From positions 1 through 57,618 of IMG/VR virus record IMGVR_UViG_3300031251_000022: 57,618 bases of DNA. The stretch is one strand, 5' to 3'. Shown here piece by piece: positions 1 to 7,584 of this stretch. Both the position numbers and the translations under genes were made by a program. Positions within the stretch are counted from its first letter, which is position 1. Each line of letters opens with the position of its first letter. Under the pieces are notes generated by a model. The model was not told the origin of the DNA. It ran no database searches and saw nothing but the letters and a program-made list of their open reading frames with translations. Origin of the DNA: a virus.

Positions 1-242
1 TCAGGTCCGCATCGAGTTGGAGGCGGTCGGGAAGGAGATTTACGACCCGTCCAAGCAGCCGTCGCCAGTCCCGCTCGATCCGTTGGCGCCAAGGCCGACG
101 AACAATGCGGACGGATCGTGGAAGCCGGTTGATCAGCTCACGTACATCCCTACAGAGAATGGGCCGCCATCTTGGGAAACAGAGGACGAATTCTGCGGGA
201 ATGTCTCGCGAGACAAGGTTCTCCAGCCTGACGGGACGTACG
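1..242. repeat. Terminal direct repeat, left copy
   Basis: These 242 bases recur at 57377-57618. The only difference I found is G at 128 against A at 57504. The repeat joins the two gene fragments at the contig ends in one reading frame, so the molecule is circular, circularly permuted or terminally redundant, with a unique length of 57,376 bp. The mismatch points to population variation or a read error and not to a long biological repeat. Confidence 0.95.
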
Positions 243-1195
243 TCACTGCCCAGTCCCTCGCTCAGCAGTACATCTATCGAGCATGGCGAATTAAGCCGGA
301 TGGCGACGGGCTTGTCAGTATTCCCGGCTACGTCGAGAAGAGCATCGCGGGCGGCGAAGGACTGGGCAGCAACAAGGTCTTTCCGCGACAAATCATCCTC
401 ACCGAAGAGACGGTCGACAAGTACGTCAATGAGGATAACTCGCGGGCATACTCCCCGGCGTTTTGCGACTTCGTTGGCTGGCACAAGCTGCGGGCGGAAG
501 CGGGGAATTGCCCTGGCGGGACTCGGCTCGATTACCAGTCCGTGAACCCCGACGATCCGAATGAGATGGCGTCGTTCTCCATCGACGCGGAACGCGGGCT
601 CGTGTTCACTTCGATTGCCCTGCGACGATTCGAGAATCACGCGGACGGAGACGCGAAGTATCCCGCCCGAGTGTTCATCAATTGTGCCGTGATGATCCGC
701 GACAATCAGACCGGCCAGCCTGTGCGATACTCGAAGCTGAAGGTGGTACCCGGAGCGACTCCCGCCGATCCTGACTCGCCGAAGTTCGTACTGCCAATCC
801 GTGCCGACGACATCACCCAGCATTTCAAGACCACGTACAACATCGACGATGAGAGCGGCGACGGGTCCACCTACGCGACTCTCGACAATCTCGCCGAGTG
901 CGACGAACGGGCCGACTACTACATCAACTGCAAGCTGAAGGAATTCGAGGCTCCACAGGCACTGACGCGAACGTATCAGCTACTCGTTCCGCTCGATCTC
1001 GACGGGGCGATTCAGCAGATCTCCTACACGATCAGCAAGGCCGGGGCGAACACGAAGGCCAGCGTCGGGACGGAGCACGACTTCACCCGGCCGAGCTACC
1101 GCGACGCACAGCAGCGAGTCCTGCGGGGGAAGATCGCGACCGCCGAGAACGAGTGGACGATCCGCCAACTCAAGAGAGAGATGGGCAGTCTATGA
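1..1195 (+). CDS. Tail tip / hub-like protein, C-terminal part (joins 56697..57618)
   Basis: This is the C-terminal part of a 624-residue protein that starts at 56697 and crosses the contig end; the frames agree exactly through the terminal repeat. It lies after the tape measure and two tail-distal genes, where siphophages place the hub or tail-tip protein. No enzymatic motif is seen. The end reads QLKREMGSL, with one copy of the dispersed TGGGCAGT octamer at 1182-1189. The stop overlaps the next start (ATGA at 1192). The hub role comes from position and length and not from a recognised domain. Confidence 0.6.
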   Translation, partial: QVRIELEAVGKEIYDPSKQPSPVPLDPLAPRPTNNADGSWKPVDQLTYIPTENGPPSWETEDEFCGNVSRDKVLQPDGTYVTAQSLAQQYIYRAWRIKPDGDGLVSIPGYVEKSIAGGEGLGSNKVFPRQIILTEETVDKYVNEDNSRAYSPAFCDFVGWHKLRAEAGNCPGGTRLDYQSVNPDDPNEMASFSIDAERGLVFTSIALRRFENHADGDAKYPARVFINCAVMIRDNQTGQPVRYSKLKVVPGATPADPDSPKFVLPIRADDITQHFKTTYNIDDESGDGSTYATLDNLAECDERADYYINCKLKEFEAPQALTRTYQLLVPLDLDGAIQQISYTISKAGANTKASVGTEHDFTRPSYRDAQQRVLRGKIATAENEWTIRQLKREMGSL

Positions 1196-1866
1196 GCGGA
1201 GTTGCCCCGAAGCTGCCATTCCCGATCCTGAATCAGTCCGGCGAGGTCATCCCCCCTCGCTCGGCGGTGCTCGTGACTGGAGTCGTCACCGACACCGATG
1301 GGCAGTTCACGTACTCGACCGTTACCAAGTTCAACGGGGCGTCCGGGAACATCATGGTGACGGGCGACAAGTCCATCGCTATCGGCGGCATGGGGACCGC
1401 ATTCTACGACAACTTCCTTTACGTCTCCGTCGACCCTGGGGCGGCTGATCCTGTCGCAGGCCAGGAATGGGGGCCAGTGTCTGGCTCGTGGGTGCTTGGG
1501 TCGGCCGGATCTGGGTTCGTTGCTCAGGGTGCTCCGCTGTCTGGGAGCAATCCGAAGCGGGCATTGTTTTATCGCAAGCCAGGTGGTGGCGGTTCGCAGA
1601 TCGTTCAGTTCACTCTGACTTCGGCGGACTGTGTCGCCGGGACTGGAATCGCGGTCGTTGATTATGTGATTTGCGATGGGGCTACCGCCTCGCCAGGCGA
1701 TGTGATCGATTTAGTTGATCCGCTCGGGTATTTAACAGGAAACCCCGCACTGCTTGTTAACCACAAGGGCATGGCTGTCCGGATGGCCGAAACAGATCCT
1801 TACAACGGCGACTCCTGCGTCTATTCGATCATCTCAATGGATGATTTGGGCTATAACTGTGCCTAG
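1192..1866 (+). CDS. Hypothetical tail-associated protein
   Basis: This 224-residue protein starts at ATG 1192, overlapping the stop of the tail-hub gene by four bases, so translation is probably coupled. It is rich in Gly, Ser, Val and Thr with a beta-strand pattern and has no signal peptide or membrane segment. The C-terminal third holds spaced cysteines. Its position directly after the hub gene suggests a tail-tip or fibre-attached structural component. I recognise no family. The octamer occurs inside at 1299-1306, where it encodes DGQF. Confidence 0.6.
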   Translation: MSGVAPKLPFPILNQSGEVIPPRSAVLVTGVVTDTDGQFTYSTVTKFNGASGNIMVTGDKSIAIGGMGTAFYDNFLYVSVDPGAADPVAGQEWGPVSGSWVLGSAGSGFVAQGAPLSGSNPKRALFYRKPGGGGSQIVQFTLTSADCVAGTGIAVVDYVICDGATASPGDVIDLVDPLGYLTGNPALLVNHKGMAVRMAETDPYNGDSCVYSIISMDDLGYNCA

Positions 1867-3157
1867 AAAACCATCCTGCTCAGGCTGCTGTGTCCGCGAT
1901 CTATCGTGCACTGCTTGCGCGAGATGCCAGCCGAGATACCTCTGCGTCGATGTTGAGGTGTTGCCAGGTCCGTACGCTTCGCTTGGGTGCTGCGATGTCG
2001 ACGATTATGGGATTGGACACTTCTCGTTTCGCATGACGCGGCAATGCGGTGGGTGGTCTGGGTCCGGATCTTGCTCGGGAATCTTCGCCGATATTCAAGT
2101 CACACTAAGCGGAACGGGTCCGAGTTGCTCAACTGTCGTCAACTCAACACTGTTGGCAACACCGTTGGAGTTTGCTGGATTTCTCCCGGCGATAACGTTC
2201 GTTGCGGAAGACAGTGACGGGAACGAATTCACGATTACCATCTCGCGATCTAGTGTCGTCGAAAATCCAGTCATCAAGGAGCGTTGCTCTCCATGCACCT
2301 GCACGACATGCCTGCCAGCGAAGATCTGTGCCAGAGTGACGGCGACAGCAACCGACTATGCGGGCTCAGCTAATGACGCAGCGTCGCTTAACTGGGATTG
2401 TGAAACGAAGCAGTGGGCCGGATCGGTTGGCGACACCAGTGTCGTGATTCAGTTGAAGCCAGCATCGTCGGGAATTTGTGGCGTCGACATCACCGCGACT
2501 GGACCGCATGGAAGCTATTCCGGGATCTATTATTTCGAGGGGGCGCTGAACTCGCGGAAAATTCACGGCACAATCTGCCGGGATTCGGACAGCATTCAGT
2601 CAACTCTGGGAGCACCGGAGCTACTGCCGTGCGAGACGGAACCATGCGACGACCCGCCGCCTCAGGACTGGGTCAGCTTGATAGACGTTCATCTGTCTCT
2701 GCTCACCGGATCCACGGTGACGGGAACATTGAGCCTACGTGATCAATCGTGTGGAGAATGCACCCCGGCCTGTTCCGCAACGTGCTGCGACCCAGCGGAA
2801 GAGTCGGATTGCCATATCACCCTATCGTCGACGTGCTCCGCAATTAACGGTGCTTCGTGGCTGCTGACGCGAACAGGATCCCATCATTGGTCGGGCGGCG
2901 CTTCGATTGCGGGTCCGTCATTCACCACGATTGCATTACATGCCGACATGAGTTGTGTCGGAGATACCACAGGCGGCATCAGCGGCAGGCCGTTTAACGC
3001 CGCCATAACAATCAACGCCTGCTCCGTTTCGCTCGACGGAAACGGAATGTCGTGCGTGCCAATCATGTCTGGAACACTTGACCCTTCGACTGTCGACCTA
3101 ACGTCGTGTGTCATTGGATGCGGAGTATCAACTGTGTCTGCGGAGATCTCACCGTGA
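1859..3157 (+). CDS. Cysteine-knuckle repeat protein, probable virion surface protein
   Basis: This 432-residue protein probably starts at GTG 1859, which overlaps the upstream stop; the reading frame extends further but only as a shadow of the previous gene. It has three Cys-rich clusters, each followed by a beta-rich segment: near the N-terminus (CSGCC, CTACARC), around residues 140-160 (CSPCTCTTC) and around residues 300-320 (CGECTPACSATCC). The repeated knuckle-plus-sandwich layout suggests metal-bound or disulfide-linked stalk domains. Its place after the tail hub supports an adhesin or fibre role, which is inference. The stop overlaps the next gene at GTGA. Confidence 0.6.
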   Translation: MPRKPSCSGCCVRDLSCTACARCQPRYLCVDVEVLPGPYASLGCCDVDDYGIGHFSFRMTRQCGGWSGSGSCSGIFADIQVTLSGTGPSCSTVVNSTLLATPLEFAGFLPAITFVAEDSDGNEFTITISRSSVVENPVIKERCSPCTCTTCLPAKICARVTATATDYAGSANDAASLNWDCETKQWAGSVGDTSVVIQLKPASSGICGVDITATGPHGSYSGIYYFEGALNSRKIHGTICRDSDSIQSTLGAPELLPCETEPCDDPPPQDWVSLIDVHLSLLTGSTVTGTLSLRDQSCGECTPACSATCCDPAEESDCHITLSSTCSAINGASWLLTRTGSHHWSGGASIAGPSFTTIALHADMSCVGDTTGGISGRPFNAAITINACSVSLDGNGMSCVPIMSGTLDPSTVDLTSCVIGCGVSTVSAEISP

Positions 3158-4437
3158 GGCAGGAATGCGAACAGTTCCATGGTCGCCTGCGAGCATTGTG
3201 CGAGGGAACAGCGGAAGGTGTCACTGCTCGGACATGTGATCTATGGAGAATCACCAAGGGCTTGGCGCCATTGTCTGGCGTCTCGGCGGCAACGACTGTA
3301 GTCGCGACGAACAGGCGGGAGGCGTCACAGCAGATCGCATATACGTGTCAGCATCGTGGGGAAAAGATCCGCGATGACGAGAGCAATTTGTGCGGATCCA
3401 GAGGCGAGCAGATTTCCATTTTCCGTTGCAACCTGCACGACACAGAATGCAGCATGGCCCGATACTGCCAGCATCAGACCGTGAGGCAATGCAACCGCTG
3501 CGAGGATCGACAGCCGACAGAGATGCCGCCGCCATTCCCGCAACAGCGAGGGCCGAATCCATTCACCTACACGCCGGGGCAGATACCAGAATTTGTCACA
3601 ATGGAGCGTCTTCAGCAGGATGTGCGAACGCTCTCCAGCATGATTCCGCCTGAGACATCGATGATAGTTGGCGTCTCGCGGTCTGGCGTCACGATTGCCT
3701 CAATGATTGCCATGCTGCTGCATTTGCCTTTCTCGATTATCCGGCAGTCGATGGGCGATGTGATTGAGGCCGGTAATGGCTGGCGACTTACGGGCAACAC
3801 CGGAGGTCAAGGCCCGGCAGTGGTGGTCGATGACACATGTATGACCGGCAATTCATTCAAACAGGTAATGCCAATTGTGTGGAGATCGCTCCCTGGTGCA
3901 ATCAGTGCGGCGGTCTACGTTAATCCGCTTGCAAGGCTCAAACCTGATCTATTCGTTCGGGAGTTGCCTCACCCGCATTTGCTGGAATGGAACCTGTTCA
4001 ACTCTGTTTTCGGTCCAGGCATGGCTTGCGACTTCGACGGAATATTGTGTGCGGATTGCGACCCGCGGGACGATGATGACGGAGATCGGTATCGCGGGTT
4101 CCTGCTGACTGCGACCCCAAAATACATGGTTCGGAAAACTCGACTACCACTAATCGTGACCGCCCGATTGGAGAAGTGGCGGAAGGAAACTGAGCAGTGG
4201 CTGGCATGTCACGGCATCGCGTGCGATCAGATCATCATGGGTCCGTGGGCCAGTAATCGCGAGCGGGCGAAAGTGGACATTGGGCAGTGGAAGGGGGGGC
4301 ACTTCTCAGAGTTCATGCGTCGGAGGCATAGGATTAAACCGCCGCTGTTCGTCGAGTCAGATGAGAGACAGGCCCGCAGAATCGCCGAAGTCAGCGGCGG
4401 CGTCGTCGTGTGTCCTGCGGCCGGGAGGTGCTTCTGA
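3154..4437 (+). CDS. Phosphoribosyltransferase-HAD fusion with Cys-rich leader
   Basis: This 427-residue protein starts at GTG 3154, overlapping the previous stop. Residues 60-120 form a cysteine-rich domain with CQHRGE, C-x-x-R, FRCNLHDTEC and CNRCED, a type I associate with planctomycete glycosyltransferases and methyltransferases. Residues 145-270 are a type I phosphoribosyltransferase fold with the PRPP loop VVVDDTCMTGNS (224-234). Residues 290-420 look like a HAD phosphatase, with DFDGIL at 293-298 carrying the nucleophile Asp. Such fusions suggest making or recycling a nucleotide-like or sugar-phosphate compound. The substrate is unknown. It overlaps the methyltransferase start by one base. 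Confidence 0.7.
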   Translation: MRQECEQFHGRLRALCEGTAEGVTARTCDLWRITKGLAPLSGVSAATTVVATNRREASQQIAYTCQHRGEKIRDDESNLCGSRGEQISIFRCNLHDTECSMARYCQHQTVRQCNRCEDRQPTEMPPPFPQQRGPNPFTYTPGQIPEFVTMERLQQDVRTLSSMIPPETSMIVGVSRSGVTIASMIAMLLHLPFSIIRQSMGDVIEAGNGWRLTGNTGGQGPAVVVDDTCMTGNSFKQVMPIVWRSLPGAISAAVYVNPLARLKPDLFVRELPHPHLLEWNLFNSVFGPGMACDFDGILCADCDPRDDDDGDRYRGFLLTATPKYMVRKTRLPLIVTARLEKWRKETEQWLACHGIACDQIIMGPWASNRERAKVDIGQWKGGHFSEFMRRRHRIKPPLFVESDERQARRIAEVSGGVVVCPAAGRCF

Positions 4438-4982
4438 TGGATCGTCACGAGGCAGTAACTCGGTCTTATCAAATCCCAGGAATGATGTGGCCAACGGAGC
4501 TCTGCTGGCTGTATGACACGTTTGGCAAGTCGAGGAGTCACGCTGAAATTGGATCATTTTGCGGAAGGTCACTGTTCGCCGCGTGTGCCGGGATGTCACC
4601 GAAATCGCGAGTCTATGTGGTGGAACCATTCCTCGGCTACCATGACCATGTTCCGAGCGAGAGGTGGTGGCGAGCCGTATTCGCGGCTGCAGTCGCGGAA
4701 ATTACAGCAAGAGTCATTCACATTGAGTCAGGGTCGATCGAGTCTGCCCGCCAGTTGCATCGGTCAGGAGTGCAACTCGACTCGGTGTTTATTGACGGAG
4801 ACCATAATTTCGCCGAGGTCTGTGCAGATATCGAATCGTGGAAGCCGTTGATCAGGACGGGCGGGATAATATCTGGGCATGATTACAGCACTCAATATCC
4901 GGGCGTCATGGACGCGGTAAATCAATCGTTTTCGGGCTTCCGCGTTGTGCCGAATACGCGGATCTGGTGGTCACTGGTTTAA
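4437..4982 (+). CDS. Class I SAM-dependent methyltransferase (Methyltransf_24-like)
   Basis: This 181-residue protein starts at ATG 4437 in a TGATG overlap with the PRTase-HAD gene. The fold begins with an AEIGSFCGRS motif (SAM-binding loop) and VYVVEPF (acidic end of strand 2), then SVFIDGDHNFAEV and GGIISGHDY, the hallmark of small O-methyltransferases of the Methyltransf_24 / CmcI group. It probably modifies a small molecule or sugar made or carried by its neighbours. Together with the two upstream genes it forms a tightly coupled three-gene cassette. It ends by converging on a leftward lipoprotein gene, with four bases shared. Confidence 0.75.
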   Translation: MDRHEAVTRSYQIPGMMWPTELCWLYDTFGKSRSHAEIGSFCGRSLFAACAGMSPKSRVYVVEPFLGYHDHVPSERWWRAVFAAAVAEITARVIHIESGSIESARQLHRSGVQLDSVFIDGDHNFAEVCADIESWKPLIRTGGIISGHDYSTQYPGVMDAVNQSFSGFRVVPNTRIWWSLV

Positions 4983-5284
4983 TTGCGGATCTCGTGTGTG
5001 ACCTCGCGACCAGTCGCGTCGAATGTCACGTCATGCATCCGGTGGAGCGAGTCCCAGTAGCGATGCGATTCCAGTAGACCGGATGAATCATAGTCTCGCT
5101 GTTCGGCCCATTCTCCGGCGACAGTCCGGACTCGTGAGAACCCACCAAAGGGCCGCGGCTGCGTCTCCCATTCGGCCCCCGACATGGCGTCGGTATCAGG
5201 CCGGTCGGAAATGACCCAAGACAGGACAGCGCACCCGGCGAGCAGCGACAAGACGAGGAACAGGGAGCGACGGAAAGCGGCCAT
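4979..5284 (-). CDS. Small predicted lipoprotein
   Basis: This 101-residue protein is on the minus strand and overlaps the methyltransferase stop by four bases. The N-terminus RRSLFLVLSLLAGCAVLS is a typical lipoprotein signal with lipobox LAGC, so the mature protein would be anchored at Cys18. The rest is hydrophilic, with WETQPRPFGG and RDYDSSGLLESHRYWDSL, similar in style to short repeat-like beta hairpins. It may be a superinfection-exclusion or lysogenic-conversion protein, but that rests only on export and its isolated leftward orientation. The start has a GGGGA motif upstream. Confidence 0.55.
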   Translation of the reverse strand: MAAFRRSLFLVLSLLAGCAVLSWVISDRPDTDAMSGAEWETQPRPFGGFSRVRTVAGEWAEQRDYDSSGLLESHRYWDSLHRMHDVTFDATGREVTHEIRN

Positions 5285-5473
5285 GGAATAATCCCCGCAA
5301 CAAGTCGGTTACAGATGCACATCAGTGTCAGGCCGACACGAATTGCAAACGCAACGCCGTTGCACTAGATCATTTATTTCATCCTCAGTCCATGTGTTTT
5401 TGCAACTGCTTTGTAAAAAAAGAAAACAACCGACAATCCGACCGTGAATGAATCCGGTCGCAGCTGCTCCCCA

Positions 5474-5503
5474 TTGACTTTCCGCACTCGCTAAGTCGAT
5501 ACT
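5474..5503 (+). promoter_or_regulatory. Sigma70-like promoter upstream of the small RHH-like gene
   Basis: TTGACT (5474-5479) is followed after 18 bases by GATACT (5498-5503). It stands about 35 bases before the start of the small DNA-binding-like gene at 5538. The -10 box lies within the left arm of an inverted repeat. Confidence 0.55.
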
Positions 5504-5536
5504 CTTCGCGTCAACACACGAAACAGGAGTATCGAC
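5495..5536 (+). promoter_or_regulatory. Inverted repeat spanning -10 box and ribosome site
   Basis: GTCGATACT (5495-5503) and AGTATCGAC (5528-5536) form a perfect 9-bp inverted repeat with a 24-base spacer. The left arm holds the -10 box and the right arm abuts the ATG at 5538, next to the AGGAG ribosome site. The repeat could be a two-site operator bound by the encoded protein, or an RNA hairpin that hides the start. Confidence 0.5.
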
Positions 5537-5537
5537 G

Positions 5538-5735
5538 ATGGGCAGCGACAAACCGAAGATCGGGCGACCGCCGAAGCGTCCCGAGGATAAGTATCTGACC
5601 AAGGCCCGCCAGTTGGGGCGAATCCCCGACGAGGAATGGGACGAGATGCAATCCGCCGCAAGTGAGGCAGGCGAATCGTTTACGGCGTGGGCACGCGGAG
5701 TCCTACTGCGGGCGGCGAGACGATCTCGAAAATAA
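5538..5735 (+). CDS. Small RHH/HTH-like DNA-binding protein, possible regulator
   Basis: This 65-residue, strongly basic protein starts at ATG 5538 with AGGAG eight bases upstream. The N-terminal PKIGRPPKRP is an AT-hook-like stretch. The remainder, IPDEEWDEMQSAASEAGES followed by FTAWARGVLLRAARR, resembles the helical part of a ribbon-helix-helix (CopG/Arc) subunit. It has its own promoter and a perfect inverted repeat that could be its operator. It is one of few candidates for a regulator in this genome, because no CI-like repressor is evident. DNA binding is inferred. Confidence 0.6.
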   Translation: MGSDKPKIGRPPKRPEDKYLTKARQLGRIPDEEWDEMQSAASEAGESFTAWARGVLLRAARRSRK

Positions 5736-5760
5736 TTTTGAGAAAACTGCGTTTTGCGTA

Positions 5761-5789
5761 TTGACGTGAAAGTGGGACACCGATACTAT
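5761..5789 (+). promoter_or_regulatory. Sigma70-like promoter
   Basis: TTGACG (5761-5766), a 17-base spacer and TACTAT (5784-5789) make a good promoter just after the RHH-like gene. The -10 region again contains CGATACT, the sequence of the inverted repeat arm near 5495, so the same regulator may act here. The transcript would have a leader of about 200 bases before the gene at 6002. Confidence 0.5.
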
Positions 5790-5900
5790 TCCTGCACGTC
5801 CAACGCAGAACTGACTCCGGCCAGCCTCGTGTACGACGCCTCAGTCATGAGAATGAATGACCAGACCTCGGGAGTATGCTGAAAATCATTCCCAACGCCC

Positions 5901-5921
5901 GCCGGGTGCTGAAAACCCGGC
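5901..5921 (+). promoter_or_regulatory. Leader hairpin
   Basis: GCCGGGT (5901-5907) pairs with ACCCGGC (5915-5921) across a 7-base loop in the long untranslated leader between 5790 and 6001. No T-run follows, so it is not a standard terminator. I see no gene in the 5736-6001 gap. Confidence 0.4.
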
Positions 5922-6001
5922 AAATTATTGCCCGACCAAGAGGGCACTGAACACTTCCGCTCAGTCGGCGCGCCGGCCGCTTCCGGCGACAAGGAAATCA
6001 A

Positions 6002-6235
6002 ATGATTCACGCGAACAACATCAGCAACGCGGGCTCCAAGTCGTTCTATTTCGTGGGCGACGGCTGCGAAGTCGTTGCCGTTTTTGAAGATTCTGGCAGC
6101 GCGGAGTCGCGGGCCAGGGCGCTGAACGAACAGCATGACACGCGGGAGTACGTCGCGTATTCTCGCGATTATGAAGAAACGCTTGAGTCGCCTTGCGAGC
6201 TTGCCGCTTGCCGCGCGGCTGGATTGATTGATTGA
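6002..6235 (+). CDS. Hypothetical small protein
   Basis: This 77-residue acidic protein starts at ATG 6002 with AAGGAAA seven bases upstream. It has a beta-alpha pattern (SFYFVGDGCEVVAVFED, then SAESRARALNEQHDTREY) of the kind seen in small phage accessory proteins. There are no membrane or metal motifs. It is the first gene after the promoter at 5761 and runs co-directionally with the next three genes. The function is not recognised. Confidence 0.6.
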   Translation: MIHANNISNAGSKSFYFVGDGCEVVAVFEDSGSAESRARALNEQHDTREYVAYSRDYEETLESPCELAACRAAGLID

Positions 6236-6345
6236 TCGAGCATCTGATCAACACAGCCCGCCAGAGCTGCAATCTGGCAACTTTAGACTCTCGCGGCGAC
6301 GTGCCGCAGACCAATAACCGGGCGAACGATTGAGGGGAATGAATC

Positions 6346-6804
6346 ATGCTGACAACGGAACAACGCGACACGCTGGTTGCTGAGATCGAAGCCGCGAATC
6401 TGACCAATCCTGAGATCGTCGCTGACTACGTCCTGTCCTGCGAGACAATCGAGGACGCCCGCGCCGAGTTTGCAAAGGCAGTCGCGAATGAGCCGACCGT
6501 AAGCATTGATTCCAGTGTTGGCGGCTCGATCTGGTTGGCCTGTGGCGGGATGCGATACATGATCGACGGAGGCGACGGGTCGGTCGGTATTGAGGTTACC
6601 ACGATCGATCTGGATGCTTGCAACGATTGCGATGTCTCTCCAGAGGATCTGCGTCGGAGATTGTCGACCGCAACGTCGAGATATCTCAGCCACCACGTCA
6701 GCGGGAAATCTCTTGAGCAGGCGATGGAGTGGCTCGACGACAACACCACGCATGATCGGTCGGATTGGTACAGCGTCGACGATCTGGAGTCGGCTACCTG
6801 TTAG
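6346..6804 (+). CDS. Hypothetical protein
   Basis: This 152-residue acidic protein starts at ATG 6346 with a GAGGGG ribosome site. The N-terminal part, TTEQRDTLVAEIEAANL and onward, is helical. The middle, GGSIWLACGGMRYMIDG, is beta-rich. The C-terminus, ending DWYSVDDLESATC, is acidic. No family is recognised. It belongs to the accessory block of 5.5-7.9 kb, which lacks the genome-wide TGGGCAGT octamer between 4.3 and 7.4 kb, fitting recent acquisition. Confidence 0.6.
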   Translation: MLTTEQRDTLVAEIEAANLTNPEIVADYVLSCETIEDARAEFAKAVANEPTVSIDSSVGGSIWLACGGMRYMIDGGDGSVGIEVTTIDLDACNDCDVSPEDLRRRLSTATSRYLSHHVSGKSLEQAMEWLDDNTTHDRSDWYSVDDLESATC

Positions 6805-6805
6805 T

Positions 6806-7252
6806 GTGCCGAATGATCCCGTCGCACGTCGCGACGGGGGATCTCTTAACGACATTATTATTGATCGCAATAACATGATCCTCAGCACGTACAAAGTATT
6901 CGGAAGCGGTTCGGCGGGCGTCATCAGCTACGTACGGCCGGACCTGACCCTCGCGCAGTACATCGCAGCAATTGATGAGTTGCGCGAGATTGCTGTCGAC
7001 GACGGCAATAATGGATTCATCGGTACTCTCAGCGTTCCGGACGACGCCGCGCTCGTGCGCGGCGTCTGGCGGGAGCTGTGGTCTGACCCAGGGTGCGGCG
7101 GACATTGCCCACCAGATGACATGATCCGCGTTGTGTACTCATATTCGCAGTTGCTGCCGTACGTCTCCGCGTACGGCAGCGCGCTGATCGCTGACATCGC
7201 GGTGCTCGACAGCCTGGAGCGACTGCACCCAGTCACCACGGTCAGCACTTGA
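6806..7252 (+). CDS. Hypothetical protein, start uncertain
   Basis: This protein has up to 148 residues. GTG 6806 follows the previous stop (TAG at 6802-6804) and would couple translation. The first ATG is at 6875 (MILSTYKVFGSG) and gives 125 residues, but it has no clear ribosome site. The body contains YIAAIDELREIAVDD, GNNGFIGTLSVPDDAALVRG and a Tyr-rich C-terminal part. No domain is recognised. The frame is protein-like throughout and matches its neighbours in codon use. Confidence 0.5.
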   Translation: MPNDPVARRDGGSLNDIIIDRNNMILSTYKVFGSGSAGVISYVRPDLTLAQYIAAIDELREIAVDDGNNGFIGTLSVPDDAALVRGVWRELWSDPGCGGHCPPDDMIRVVYSYSQLLPYVSAYGSALIADIAVLDSLERLHPVTTVST

Positions 7253-7285
7253 TTTCCGAACAATCGTGTTTACGTCGGGGCACCA

Positions 7286-7399
7286 ATGCGTCCCTGTGAC
7301 ACCAGAAACGCCATCGCCGGTATCGCGACCATAATAGCCCTGGTCGCGTGCTGGCTGGTCTATGAGGCGGTGAGGTGGGTGGTCGTCCGGCTCTTCTGA
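7286..7399 (+). CDS. Small single-pass membrane protein
   Basis: This open frame encodes 37 residues, starting MRPCDTRNAIAG and continuing with IATIIALVACWLVYEAV as one clear membrane helix, then a short Val/Arg-rich tail. ATG 7286 has GGGG six bases upstream. Two octamer-family sites sit at its 3' end: TGGGTGGT 7376-7383, and ACTACCCA 7399-7406 overlapping the stop. The role is unknown. Small inner-membrane proteins in phage accessory blocks are often exclusion factors. Confidence 0.45.
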   Translation: MRPCDTRNAIAGIATIIALVACWLVYEAVRWVVVRLF

Positions 7400-7428
7400 C
7401 TACCCATTCTCCACGCCGAAAAACACGC

Positions 7429-7456
7429 TTGACGCAGGTCCGCCGCGCGGTACACT
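7429..7456 (+). promoter_or_regulatory. Sigma70-like promoter
   Basis: TTGACG (7429-7434), a 16-base spacer and TACACT (7451-7456) precede the gene at 7585 by about 130 bases. The leader between them carries no gene that I can see. Confidence 0.5.
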
Positions 7457-7584
7457 CTGCCCGCAATCCAATGACATGCCCATCCGGACAACGACGGGCA
7501 GTAACTCAGGGTGACACGCCGGGACGTAGTGAATCCGTCCTGCCCATCTCTCGTGTCGATCAGCTCTCGTGAGGGGCCATTCTC

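Noticed and set aside
898-1191. N-terminal extension of the gene at 1192
   Set aside because: Arg-rich shadow of the tail-hub gene; ATG 1192 with ATGA coupling is a better start.
5309-5602. Minus-strand frame ending ... RRCVCNSCRPD
   Set aside because: The C-terminal Cys motif looks protein-like, but the frame collides with a promoter, an inverted repeat and the better RHH-like gene on the other strand.
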